From NCBI RefSeq assembly GCF_014805685.1, contig NC_060884.1:10261356-10325355 (forward strand): a stretch of 64,000 nt of DNA. Direction: 5' to 3'. A program made the position numbers and the translations under genes. Below are positions 23,195 through 34,224 of this stretch, in pieces. The notes beneath the pieces were generated by a model that saw only the letters and a list, made by a program, of their open reading frames with translations, ran no database searches and had not been told where the DNA came from. The DNA comes from Silurus meridionalis. Its lineage: Eukaryota; Chordata; Actinopteri; Siluriformes; Siluridae. Every line of letters starts with the position of its first letter. Position 1 is the stretch's first letter.

Positions 23195-24060
23195 ATGCCA
23201 AAATAAATTCTAGCCGGCCATTCTGGATGGTTTCAAAAGTGCATGTGGTGAACTTTTAAATACTCCTTCTAGGGAATTCATGCGATTGACATCAGAAGTG
23301 GTGAACATGATGCCGAGACATTGCACTTGCTAAATTGCGAAGGGATTTTTGATATCTCAAACGGTGCAGCCATGGCGAGGCGACAAATTTATGACGAATT
23401 CAGAGAAACAGGAAGTGTCTAATATCTCAAGCAAAAAATGCCTTATTCGGATGACACGTGCTGTGTATGTTCAGCCAAGGATTCCGATTGCATCGATGTG
23501 CCTATTGTGAATCTTGGACATAGCGCCACCAACAGGCGCCAGGAAGTGTGTAGGTCACAAAAGGTGGATTTTTTGACAGTTGCATGTGGTGAACTTTTAA
23601 ATACTCCTCCTAGGATATTCATCCAATTGACACCAAACATAATCAACATGATGCTGAGACATTGTAGATAATAAATTGCAAAGGAATTTTTGATATCTTG
23701 AACACTGTTCCCATGGCAACGCGTCAAACTTTACTTTTATTTTAAGCATATTTAAGGCTTTTGGCGTGCTTAGATTATCTTGAAATTTGACACATACATC
23801 ACAAGTGTGGACAAAAAGGTCGGACAAAGTTGTGTCTCTTAAGTGGCTCACTAGTGCCCCGTTTGTCTAAAATGTGGGGTTTCTTTTACCTACAGTCCCC
23901 AAATGGGTCAGTAACAACATAAAATGGTCCACTGATATTTACCCACTTGATGCACTTGCCCACCGTGCATTGTTTTCTGGGAGGCACCGTATAGTGATAC
24001 ACAAACGTGCGAGGGCCCGCCATCGCTGCTTGCAGCTATATTTTGTAATTGATTTATTCT
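23195..24060. repeat. Dispersed-type repeat with two ~340-bp units, arm B-only insertion
   Basis: Two diverged units share GCATGTGGTGAACTTTTAAA, TACTCC-CTAGG, ATGATGC-GAGACATTG and ATTTTTGATATCT-GAAC blocks, starting near 23,241 and 23,580. The downstream end GCGAGGGCCCGCCATCGCTG then CTTGCAGCTATATTTT looks like the end of a non-autonomous DNA transposon I have seen in fish genomes; the class is uncertain. It is absent from arm A, so it inserted after the duplication, in intron 1 of oser1 copy B. Confidence 0.65.
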
Positions 24061-24223
24061 TTGAAACTTTAATATTAATTTATGCAATTGAAATGCCTTG
24101 ATTTTAGTAAGGTTAGTACACAGTCATAGCCATTAATGCAGTGGCTTTCCTCTTTTTTTTCGGTTTTCGGTTTCGGCCAAGAATTTTCATTTCGGTGCAT
24201 CCCTAAAAAATATATGATGTTGG

Positions 24224-24780
24224 TTTATTATACAAACCCGATTCCAAAAAAAGTTGGGACATTGTAAAAATTGTGAATAAAAACAGAATCCAATGATGTG
24301 GAAGTTTCAAATTTCAATATTTAGAATACAACATAGATGACATATCAAATGTTAAAACTGAGAAAATGTATAATTTTAAGGGAAAAATAAGTTGATTTTA
24401 AATTTCATGGCATCAACACATCTCAAAAAAGTTGGGACAAGGCCATGTTTACCACTGTGTGGCATCCCCTCTTCTTTTTATAACAGTCTGCAAACGTCTG
24501 GGGACTGAGGAGACAAGTTGCTCAAGTTTAGGAATTGGAATGTTGTTCCATTCTTGTCTAAAACAGGCTTCTAGTTGCTCAACTTTCTTAGATCTTTGAT
24601 GCATCTTCCTCTTTATGATGCGCCAAATGTTTTCTATGGGTGAAAGATCTAAACTGCAGGCTGGCGAATTCAGTGCCCTGATCCTTCTTCTACACAGAGC
24701 TTGCTTAATATTTGTTAAATTAATGATATTTTTGCTTTTACACTTTGGTTGTTGGAACCTTTTCATGTTAGAATTTTAAC
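24224..24780 (-). mobile_element. Tc1/mariner-like element relic
   Basis: The plus-strand left end reads ACAAACCCGATTCCAAAAAA then AGTTGGGACA, a fish Tc1/mariner-type end. The internal minus-strand frame 24,766-24,449 (105 codons) contains SPACSLDLSPIENIWRIIKR, equivalent to the Tc1 transposase (S)PDLNPIEN(L/I)W block with its catalytic acidic residue. Only the C-terminal part of the transposase is left. It lies in intron 1 of oser1 copy B and is absent from arm A. Confidence 0.8.
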
Positions 24781-25164
24781 CAATGCCACATGATGCATTG
24801 CTGCAGGTTGAAATGTTGTTTAATTTGATTGGTTAAAATATTTCACACATTAGTACCAGATATTGTAATCTGATAAAAACTCAATCATCTCACTCTGGTC
24901 AAGAATCAAATTATAAAGCAGGCAGGATTCTGAATTGTGTGTTGTAATTCAGGATGTGAACTTGGGTGCACTGTGAGCGTAATGATTAACAAATCATTGT
25001 ATTGGAAAGCAAATGTCCGTTTCTGTGTTTGCCAGAAAAAAATTCTACCCAGCTTTAAGGTTTCTTCAGAAATAGGGAGACCTGTGATCGATATAAATCT
25101 TTACCAGCCAGTAAATGTAGCTGTTATTTTGTTCCCCAGTTCTGAGGCCCTGCAAGGCACCACC

Positions 25165-26739
25165 ATGGACACTGTAAAGACACGAGAGAAAGAGTTTGAG
25201 GACGAAACACTACAGACTGCCTTCAAAAAGCTGCGTGTTGATGCTGAAAGGTATTTTATTAATGTCACATTAGTTGAAAATGTATTGTAGGTGGAATCAT
25301 AGTAAAAAAGTCTATAATAAACCACTGGTCAGGTCTTTCAGCACCAATGGCTACAATGCATGTTATAAACGGAATGTCTAAGTAATAATTTAGCAGAATA
25401 AGCAGAGACTATGCATTTTATAGAGAATACAAATTCAGAATTTTCCCAGACTCAGCTTAACCAAAATGTGAGTGGAGGAGAGTTTAACAGAACTGTGCCA
25501 AAACCAGCAATCTAAATCTGTTGGCAAGATAAACGAATGTTTTTTAAAAATCAATGATAATAGACTAAAAAAAGATGATTGGAAAATTGTGGCTTTACTG
25601 TTTGATTTGAAGAAATTGTGGTGGAAAAGATTTATTTATTTGTGTGTGTGTTGGTAACTTTTTTTAGTTCTGTGGCTGCAGCACATGTGAGTGAGTCTCT
25701 GGCATCGAGAGCCGGAACCCGAGTCAGCATAGAGGGAACAAAACCCAAAATTACTTCTCCTAAAGACAACTGGCATGGGTAAGATACCTGCTGTCTTTTT
25801 CTTTTTTTTTCTTCTTTCGGTTCTCATACAGCTGTGTCTGTCTGTCTCTCTAACTATTTGCATAATGCCATGTGCTCAGTGTTTGCTTTTTTGGCTCTAC
25901 AAACAAACTTTCTAAAATTCTAGGTTTGATTTTTGATTAATAATAAGTTAGTAAATCGATGCTTCTGTCTGTTGTACTTTGTTAAAATAGTATATACATA
26001 TCAAAATGACTTGTGACATAAAGTTTAGCTCAATTGTGTTTCATTGAGCATCACATAGAATTTAATCACATTCATTTGATTATTTTTCACCCCTAAATAC
26101 AGATGCAGCCGAAAGTCCTCCAGGGGCTTATCGAGAACCCAGAGACGGAGACGGTCCAAGTCTCCCATCCTGCACCCACCCATATTTACCTACTGTAGGT
26201 CTACAATGCAGTTGAAACACAAGAGTCCCACAGAGCTGGAGGACACCAGCACCTCCCTTCTTGTTCCAGCGAAGAAAGAGCTTTTGTCCTCTGGTGCTCA
26301 TTCGCCTACCTTTGGCTCCACAGGTTATGACTCCAGTATTACTTTGGATAGCAAGATTTCCCCTCTGAACAAAGTGCCACCCTTAGGCAATGAGAGTAGC
26401 TCAGAGGGAAAGGACAAAACGACCAACACTTGTTTAGAGGATGCTAAACCTACAGCAGCTGACTTTAAATTCCTGTGCCAGCTCCAAGAGCATAGCGTGT
26501 GCCAGTGCACCAACTGGGAAGGTATGGAGGTCTACTCATTCACTGGCCTGCGTGATGTCATTTCAGAGTGTGAAAGGAAGCTGCCCAGATCATCAGCATC
26601 AAGCTCAACACGCTCCTGCTCCGAACAGGCGCGCGTTTATGTGGATGACATTACTATAGAAGATCTGTCTGGCTACATGGAGTATTACCTGTACATACCT
26701 AAAAATATGTCACACATGGCTGAAATGATGTACACTTAA
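25165..26739 (+). CDS. oser1: oser1 copy B (oxidative stress responsive serine-rich protein 1), 3 coding exons
   Basis: Coding exons are 25,165-25,250, 25,668-25,778 and 26,103-26,739 (86+111+637 nt), giving 277 residues. Introns are GT-AG in phase 2 at the same sites as copy A. The N-terminal KKLRVDAE block (about residues 21-28), the SPKDNWHG block, the basic RTQRRRRSKSP patch (77-87), a Ser-rich middle and the conserved acidic/aromatic C-terminus (about 242-277, ending MAEMMYT) identify OSER1. It differs from copy A by five substitutions that I can see and by keeping four extra residues around 197-201 (SVCQC). Human OSER1 also has a Cys-rich CxC motif here, so copy B looks ancestral. The start is ACCATGG. 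AATAAA at 26,765-26,770 is a candidate poly(A) signal. No premature stop is seen, so the copy looks functional. Confidence 0.94.
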
Positions 26740-26939
26740 CCCTCCTGTTATGTTGTCGTGTTAGAATAAAAAAAAACAAAAACAAAACAAAGTTACATGT
26801 ATCTTTATCGGTATGTAACATCTTCTGCCTGGCTTTAATTAGTGTAATCAGCATACAAAATGAAAATGATTCATTTCTTATATTTGCGTGTGAAAGTGGA
26901 ATAAGTGGAAGCTAAAAGGGTTCAGAAGTGTCAAATATT

Positions 26940-27500
26940 TGTTTCTGCATATACAACGGAGTCATCACATGCCAAGGACAGCTGTGTGGACAATGAGGGC
27001 ATTCCAGAGGACTTCACCTAGTACACCAGTGTGTTAGGTAGGTGTTTGTGTGTGTGTCTCTGTCTTGGGATCAGCAAAAAGACCTAGTAATCATAGTCAT
27101 CTCCTTTCTAGGTTTCTGCTGGGGGAAAAAGGAAGAGGAAAGAGGTGCCAGGTCTGTAAGCCCCATCTGATGATATCAAAACGAGCGTGACCGGTGTGAA
27201 TTGTGCCAAATTCTTTTTCACAAAGCACTGTGCTGACATGTGCTGTGTAGATGCACAAACATTCTTCGTCTTGCCACCGCGGATCATCCGTCTCAATACC
27301 CCCTTGTCCTCTAAATCTGCCTCTTTCAAACCAATTCTGATTCGTGATCCGCATATTTAATTTGGCACATGTTTTACATTGGACGCCTTACCTAACGCAA
27401 CCCTCCCCATTTATCCAGGCTTGGGACCAGCACTTAGGAAACTGGCTTGTGCAACCCTAATGGCTGGGTTGCACCTTGTTCATTTCCACCTATTCATTTC
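26940..27500 (+). pseudogene. piggyBac-family transposase C-terminal relic, arm B copy
   Basis: It corresponds to the minus strand of 8,560-8,900 in arm A. Shared are the GAGGACTTCAC and AGTACACCA blocks, the TCTTGGGATCAGCAAAAA block, a CxxC-containing RCQVCKPHLMISKRA stretch, then Cys-containing NCAKFFFTKHCADMCCVDAQ in another frame, and the ACCTTGTTCATTTCCACCTAT flank. The Cys pattern fits the C-terminal cysteine-rich domain of piggyBac transposases. It carries frameshifts and a SINE inside, so it is dead. The upstream catalytic part seen in arm A is absent. Confidence 0.6.
27264..27482 (-). mobile_element. Short RTE-derived element (SINE-like deletion derivative)
   Basis: On the plus strand it joins the RTE LINE 3' end (GCGGATCATCCGTCTCAATA and CTAAATCTGCCTCTTTCAAA) directly to the 5' region (CGTGATCCGCATATTTAATT, CCTAACGCAACCCTCCCCAT, TTATCCAGGCTTGGGACCAG). 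The middle of the LINE is missing. Arm A lacks it at 8,600, so it inserted into arm B after the duplication. Confidence 0.75.
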
Positions 27501-28019
27501 TGGTTCCCAACATTGCAGTGTTTACAAGTTACTTGTGTACTGTGAGGACTCAAAGACGCACATAAACACACAAATTGCTAATCTCTCATTTTGTTGTTTT
27601 GGTATTTGTTTTATTTCTGGACAAAAAACAGTGCTTAAATAAAGTTTACTTTCAATTTAAATCCTCATGACTCATTTGTGTAAAATCTAAGTCCACAGGC
27701 CAATTTGACCCTGAACAGAAGAGGTGTTGTTATGTTTATTTATCAGCATAACCCTATAATAAAGAATTTCAAAATGTATAATAGTTAAAAAAATGTACAT
27801 TTAAAGAAAGCTTTAACATGCATTTGTTTACGTAAAATTAGTTAGTCGTCCTCCTTGAGCCATGATCTGTAGAGGTAAAGAACACCATTGCATTAAATAT
27901 TGATTGAAATGGTTAATAATAGAGCTAATAATCAGAGATAAACAATGGGACACTTTTGGATAATTAAACATGCCCCTGGGTCAAACACTCGGGAACATCA
28001 TTGCTGTACCGGAGAAATT

Positions 28020-28770
28020 AACATAATAAGTTAAGGGTTAAACCTATCTGGGCTCAAGCGGTAAGTTTAAAAAAATAAATAAAAAGGAATTTTAATTGTG
28101 AAGCAGCCTACAGTAAAATGAAATTTTTCTGACCTTAATACTAAGCCATATTACATTTTGGATTCAAGTTAAAAGGATGTACAATATGTATAAGAAATAT
28201 TATGCTAATAATACCTGTCTATATGGCTTTGATATATTTAAAATGGTTGAATGAGTAGTTCTTTAAAAAGTAAAAGTGCTGTATGTTGAGGGGAAGAGGC
28301 AAGAATTCTCTCATTTATGTCTATTATTTATTAAAAATAGTTGGGATTGAGCCAAGGCAAAACTCACATAACTTTTATTCATTAAGTGTTTAAGATCACA
28401 CATCATGCAGTTATTATTTTTTTTTCAGTTAAAATAATTTCATTTGGAAGTTGGCCTTTTATACAGTATGAATTTTTAAGAAAGCCACAAAATGCAGTTC
28501 GGTTCACTATCAAGGATAAAGTCTAGCACAAACTTTGGCATCAATACCTCTCAATGCATGCAAATTGAGGCTCACAGAGCACACGTTCTATTCATTTGTT
28601 TACTGTTACACAATTTACTAGTTAGTTCCAAATAGCATTCCAGGCCATATTTTGTAAACAGGAGGCTGTAAAGCTAAGTCTTATATTGTCAATGTAATAT
28701 GTGGGCCAGACAATATTATACGTGTTGGTATACTTCCATAAATCATTTGTTAGCAGGATAGCACAGTAAA
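28020..28770. other. Arm B DNA without recognised gene
   Basis: AT-rich and non-coding. I could not match this stretch to arm A by eye; it lies where arm A has about 5 kb of private sequence (2.1-7.4 kb). Confidence 0.35.
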
Positions 28771-29749
28771 TGGAGTTAGGAGACACATGGAACATCTTAG
28801 CTGACATTTAATTATGATTTATTCTGTGATTATCTCAATACATTACAGTTACTTTGTAGTACAATAATTGTAATTACTTTAATTTATATTAGTTAATATT
28901 AATGTCCTGTAGATAATATGCAGTACCAGAACTGTGCATATGCCTATTTTGATTTTAATTATAACAAATTTATGGGTACAAAATAATTTATAATTGATGT
29001 AATAAATGCTACCTACCAAACTTTTGTGTTTTAGTGTGTTGATTTGTAACCCTAACTTTTTGTCTACTCCACCACCCAGAATTCACATAGTGTTAAGATC
29101 TTTTTTTACTACTTAAACTGACAATAATATAATGGAGTTCAGAAATAACAGTATTAAATTACACTCCCGTGTAGAATCTGGCTACTTGCTTTGATAATTC
29201 AATCAGAACTGAGTAATTGACTATAGAATTTAATTGTCTCACAGGGTGTAAGCCTGTGATCACACAGCACAGAGCATTAGATTTTCTTTACATCAGAGAA
29301 TGCCTTTGTTGATTTATAATTTAGCTCCTACATAGCTGAATGTAAACTGTAGATTTGTAAGGGGGCATAAATCATTTATGTTTGTCTGGAATAATTTTTT
29401 CCCCCTTGATTGTGTTCATTTCTAGATGTGTGGTTCACAACCATGTAAATTTGGCTAAAAAGGCTACAAACTGGAATCCCTCAAAAATATATAGTCATAT
29501 ATACTAAAATACTGTGAAAATACTTGGGAAGCAGTGCAAAAATATATGCATATATTTGGTCATATGTGCAAAAAGTCCAAATGTGGCATTTGTAATAGGT
29601 CCCAAAGAGCTTAAAATGATGTGTGATGTCTTAACTTGTGCTTGTAAGAAAGCGTTTGCTTTTTTTGCATGGAAAAAAAAAAATTTGTGTGTGAAAACCA
29701 AGACAGAAATAAGGAAAAAGGTACTTTTTACTACACTATATTTTAATTA

Positions 29750-31510
29750 GCAATGACGTTACCAATCACATTTGGCACCACTGTTGAGGATGTCATTGTC
29801 TGTGTATGTCTCATCGCCACTATAACTAATTGCAAAAACTGTGGAAATAATCATGTGGCAAATGAAGAACAATGCCTGGCTTTTGGACAGCTGTGCCACC
29901 ACTGCAATACAATTAACTATTTCAAGAAATGCAGATCACGCCGTCAGTATTGTTAAAAGAAAACAAACCTTAGACCAGTGGCAGGCTGTGCATTAGGTAC
30001 CTGGGCCCTCAGTGGGGACTTAATCCACCTCTTAATACCACCACTATCATGTCACAATATAACAACACAATATAACAACAGGTGGCATTACAGAGAGAGG
30101 CATTTCACATATGGAGGGTGAATACCATTTTACTAAAGCAAGCTTCAAACCTCTACACTACAACCGCAACTGAGCCACCTATATCACCTACAGCAATTCA
30201 GAATCGATATTTGTCTACATGAAAAAACATAAAAAATTTAAATAAAATACAACCTACTTACCAGAGATGCATACCCATAATTTGCTATGCTCCTCAGAGG
30301 CTGTAAGCCAGTGGTAACCCTCAAATTCACTGGTCTGGAAGTGGCGAACAAACCCTTTCCCGGGCTGAGACAAGCTAGTTAGGTCAGGGGTTGACCGACC
30401 TCTCCTCACGATGTCTAGCTTTTCTTGAAAATGGATTTTTAAGAATGTCTGAGACCAAATAATTTTCTCTTCTTCGGTCAGCTATTGTGGGCATAAAAAA
30501 GTCTAATTCTGATGTATTAATGTGTGCAGAGCACTACATACGTCTTTTGCTAATCAAACTTTGCTGTAACAGTTTCCCTCTGACCAACCAATCAGAGGAT
30601 AGAAAAATGCTGACGCTGTTCTGGGCTAGCTATCTGGCCTTGTGATGTGAATTTGAAATCTGATTGGTTAAAGAAAAAGACTTATTGATAATATAGTCTA
30701 AGATATATCGGCCATCACTACTGAATCTGAAGGCTCTGGGCAGATTGGATTGACATGGCAGCACATAGAGGCTGAAATCTGATTGGACAAAAAAATCTAA
30801 CATCCACATACACTTACTAGAAGCAGTGCAGTCAAGAGAAACGCTACGGAATGAAGAGAATAAACTGTTTGGAATACATTCATACAATTTCATGGAACAA
30901 ATATTAGAAATCAGGTTGTAAATATAGGTCAGTGCTTCTGATAGTGTTTAGGCCAGCAGAGAAGGCCTTTCTGGCCCTGACAGCCCACCACTTTAGACAC
31001 CCACCGCCTTAGACAAACACTCCCTGCATGTGATTGTTGACGGCATTGAACTCGATAAATAGGTCAACACTGTTTACTCTTCCGTGGCTGAGCAGGAGGA
31101 GGGATTTGCCACTCTACACATAAACAATACTCCAATTCGGGTGAAAGTGACACTAGGGCAAAATGTAACTTAATATTACAAACAACATGCTGCAGACAAA
31201 CAACCAGTAAAGGAAGGAAGTACACCCAACCTTGCAGCCTATGGAGGGGGAAAACTGCTGTGTAGTCTAAAAGGTAAAAAATGCTCACTCCTATTTTTCT
31301 TAGTGGGTCAAGGTTTCCAACCGCTGTTAGGTTTTCGTGCATGCACTGATATAGAGAACAATTTCTTACAGAACACAAGGACTTGTTCAATGATGAGCTT
31401 GGAGAATTCTCAATTGCCTACTCCATGTTAGTAGAAACAAGCATACAGCCTGTAGTTCATCCTGCACATCATATTCCACACGCAATACAGGACCGCATGC
31501 GTGTCTAGGT
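29750..31510 (+). pseudogene. Gypsy (Mag-like) LTR-retrotransposon gag-pol relic
   Basis: A gag zinc-knuckle-like frame lies at 29,753-29,956: CKNCGNNHVANEEQCLAFGQ followed by a second knuckle, LCHHCNTINYFKKC. At about 31,100-31,160 a degraded aspartic-protease-like block appears (LHINNTPIRVKVTLGQNV). Then comes a LAAYGGGKLL segment, LGFRACTDIE near 31,335, and TSIQPVVHPAHHIPHAIQD just before 31,500, which is the linker to RT typical of Mag-type Gypsy pol. RT, integrase and both LTRs are not seen. The 29,960-31,000 interval shows no pol motif and may include foreign DNA. It is inactive. Confidence 0.6.
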
Positions 31511-32109
31511 GTCAGAACAGCAGAGTCCAAGCTGACAGACTTGGTTTTATCCATGGTCGTAACACAAAAAAAAAGACAGACAAGAAATTAGACCCCATCA
31601 CCCAAAGTGCAGCATAGAGGAAGTAGCATCCCAGATGTCTGGAGAAACCATATTTTCTGTGCTGGATGCAAAGAACTAATTCAGGCAAATAAGCCTTGAC
31701 TGTAGGTCCTCTATGTTGAGTACACTGTAAAAAAAATTGCTGTAAAAAAACGGTCACATTCTGACAGTAATATGCTGGTTTATTTTTTTCATTAAATCCC
31801 CCTATAAAACAAGCATTCTGAGTCATTTTGTTGTTTTCGAGAAAGTATAAACAGTATACAGTATATTGTGAATTAATAACGTTCAGAGTTGACACTCAGA
31901 GACTGTTACTAAAATCACACCCTACACCCTCATTCACTATTCCCTACATTAGTTTACTAGTATAGTCCACTTGACAGAGTGAATGAAAACAAATGAGTGA
32001 ATTCAGACACTGATGAACACCTGCTGTTAACAAGCAGAATCACTGAGGGAAATAACTAGAAATGAAACCATGTGACATACAGACACAGCCTTAGACAAAA
32101 TCAACTGAA
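31511..32109. other. Non-coding DNA with a small MITE-like piece
   Basis: ACACTGTAAAAAAAATTGCT near 31,722 followed by TACGG-like runs resembles a common fish MITE end. Nothing coding is seen. Confidence 0.3.
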
Positions 32110-32452
32110 TTAAAACAGTGGACATTAAACAACTCCAAAAACATTACCTGATTCATGTATTATAGTTTGACTTTATTTCTGTCATATATTTAACTTAACA
32201 GAGATTTATATTTGATTGAAAATGTTTAATTTGTTTGCCCTCACCATTTTGGAGATCAGTGGTTGCTTTAGTTATGCTCGTGACCCGTAACTCTTTAATG
32301 GCTGTTGCAACTGTGTTTCTAAAGCATGTTTTTTATGACAAAAAAAAGTCAAGAGAAATTAAAATTAAGTGGTTTTGATTAACTATTATTAGCAATTTAT
32401 TATCTTAGTTCAAAGAACATTTGATACACAAAACTTTAAAAAGTCCAGCACT

Positions 32453-32510
<58 letters not shown>

Positions 32511-32650
32511 TTTGTGCCCAAACTCAACAATGGTGATTATTAACAAACTTTTCTGCAGCAAAGCATGCTAGGTGCTAGAATAGTATACAACTCCCAGCAC
32601 AATGCATAATGCTATCAGTGGCATGATTAAATTATGCAGCTGAATGTTCC
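32110..32650. repeat. Dispersed repeat flank of the degenerate minisatellite, copy 1
   Basis: The part 32,110-32,340 is the reverse complement of about 48,080-48,320 (AACAACTCCAAAAAC, CATATATTTAACTT-like block, GTGGTTGCTTTA-TT). The part 32,380-32,600 matches 40,290-40,450 directly (AAACTCAACAATG, GCATGCT-GTGCTAGAAT-like blocks). A CA microsatellite lies at 32,455-32,508. No coding sequence is seen. Confidence 0.6.
32455..32508 (+). repeat. (CA)n microsatellite
   Basis: About 54 bp of CA repeat. Confidence 0.95.
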
Positions 32651-32654
32651 TAAT

Positions 32655-33240
32655 GTTTTTTATTTGGTAGTGTAACTGTAGAGAGTGTTTGGCAATGATG
32701 GTGGAGCCTGTGTGATGTGGAAAACCTTTGTTACAATGTGGAGCCCAGTAAATGGTTGAGCTTTTGTGACAGGGAGGCAGAACTTGTAAGAAGAAACCTG
32801 ATTTGTGGCTCATATATGCTCCATCATTTCCTTCATATCAAAGGTTCCACCACCTTTAAAAATCAACTGTTACATCAACTTCACCATCTTTGAATAGTCA
32901 TCAACACACAGGCTCCACAAGCAAGTTCTGTTGCCACACAAACTACACCATTATCCAGATTCTCCAATCACTTCAGTTAGTTTTTCATTTTCCCACTCAT
33001 CAACACATAGGCCCCAGCAGCTTAAACTTTCATCTATGTTCCACCATCACACAAGCGCTACTCTTAATTATATGCTATAATTTTGGGTCCATATTTATCA
33101 TCACATAGCAATTACCATCTTACAGCTTCCACCTTGATGCTAATGTTACTGTTACACAAGCTTTTTCTATTAAACAGACCATATGGTGATATAAGCACCG
33201 TTTTTTTTCTGAAATCCACCATCACAGAAACATTTATCCT
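32655..33240. repeat. Degenerate minisatellite, small block with orientation switch
   Basis: From about 32,690 to 32,810 it carries GATGGTGGAGCCTGTGTGATG-type units. After about 32,815 the units are in the opposite sense (CAACACACAGGCTCCAC, CTTCACCATC, TTCCACCATCACACAAGC). It is the same sequence family as the larger blocks at 37.5-39.2 and 40.9-44.4 kb. Confidence 0.7.
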
Positions 33241-33269
33241 ATAGATTCCAATATCTTTTGTCTTATTTT

Positions 33270-33620
33270 GTGTCCAAAGTGTTAATATTTTGTGTGAGTA
33301 CCATTGTTATCTAGCACTGCCTTAATCCTCCTGGTCATGGAATTCACCAGAGCTGCACAGATTGTTGCTAGGATCCTCTTTCATTCCTCCATAATGACAT
33401 CACAGAGCTGCTGGATGTTTGATAAATGGTGCTTATCCACCCTCTGCTTGAGGATGGCCCACAGGTGCTCAATAGGGTTCAGGTCTGGAGATATACTTGG
33501 CCACTCCTTCAACTTCAGCTTCCTCAGCAATGTATTGTGCGGCGAATGGTCTGAACACTGACAAGCGGACCTTTCGCTCTTCAACCTCTAAAGCAATGCT
33601 GGCAACACTCATGCGTCTGT
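33270..33620 (-). mobile_element. Internally deleted Tc1-like element
   Basis: The minus strand encodes SPDLNPIEHLWAILKQRVDK, the Tc1 transposase block containing the last catalytic acidic residue region. It is preceded by SERSACQCSDHSPHN from a much earlier part of the transposase, so the centre is deleted. The CCTTAATCCTCCTGGTCATG and GAATTCACCAGAGCT blocks are shared with the 56.7-57.6 kb element. Confidence 0.8.
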
Positions 33621-33739
33621 TTTTTTAAACTAGCTTTGACACCTGAACTCAACTTCTTTGATCAAACCTTGTGATGCCTGTTTTGACTGAAACCTATCTT
33701 GGAAAACCTCTGTATGAACCTGGCCACAGTTCTGTAACT

Positions 33740-34120
33740 CAGGTATTGGGGCCACTGTGGCAAGAAAAAACTCCCTTAGATGTTATGAGGAAGAAACCTT
33801 GAGAGGAACCAGACTAAAAAGGGAAAGCTATCCTCATTTGGGTGATATCAAGAGTATGATTATAATTCTTAAAAACAATACAAAACACCGGAGAGTGAGA
33901 ATTAACATGAGCACCGAAATGTAACATTGTGAGTAATGTCCTTTCTACAGTCTTTTACAATTAGCTGATGTTATGGAACCAGGAGCTACTAAGCAACTCA
34001 TAAAATAGCTCAACAGTTGAGATCATCATAGATCCAACACCAGCTTCTCCATGCCAGAGCCTTGAAACACTCAAAGAGGTCCGATGTTCATATGAGGTTC
34101 AAAGAGGTCCATTGTGCAAT
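33740..34120 (-). mobile_element. L2-type 3' UTR remnant
   Basis: The blocks GGCCACTGTGGCAAGAAAAA and ACTCCCTTAGATG then GGAAGAAACCTTGAGAGGAA and CCAGACT are the reverse complement of the conserved L2 3' UTR (as at 14,480-14,530 and 61,395-61,445). The coding part and the AATTGAATTG tail are absent. Confidence 0.65.
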
Positions 34121-34224
34121 GTGTGACACAATGTGTTCTTACTGTGAAAACTTTCAAACTGACAGCCTGGATTCAAAGAACTTTAAAAATATAAAAATAA
34201 AAATGAGGATAAACACACCTTAGC

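Larger units (their letters stand above)
21361..29730 (+). repeat. Arm B of the oser1 inverted duplication
   Basis: It is the reverse-complement counterpart of arm A. It starts at the CATATCGCCTCC element and includes oser1 copy B, the piggyBac relic, and blocks matching 8,085-8,560, 1,781-2,065 and 1-1,116. Homology fades at about 29,725, just before a Gypsy-like relic. Arm B is 8.4 kb against at least 19.9 kb for arm A, because arm A took larger insertions and/or arm B lost DNA. Confidence 0.9.

Noticed and set aside
26206..26739. oser1 start at the internal ATG of the last exon (177 residues)
   Set aside because: Upstream exons with matching GT-AG sites and conserved OSER1 N-terminal motifs show that this Met is residue 101.
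14976..26870. Two oser1 copies as an assembly artefact (allelic copy joined in reverse)
   Set aside because: The arms differ by many substitutions, a coding indel and several complete transposon insertions, and a third older promoter copy lies between. This is more than expected for alleles, although long reads should confirm it.
29753..29956. 67-codon CCHC protein as a host gene
   Set aside because: It is a Gypsy gag knuckle followed by degraded protease and pol segments; no intact gene.
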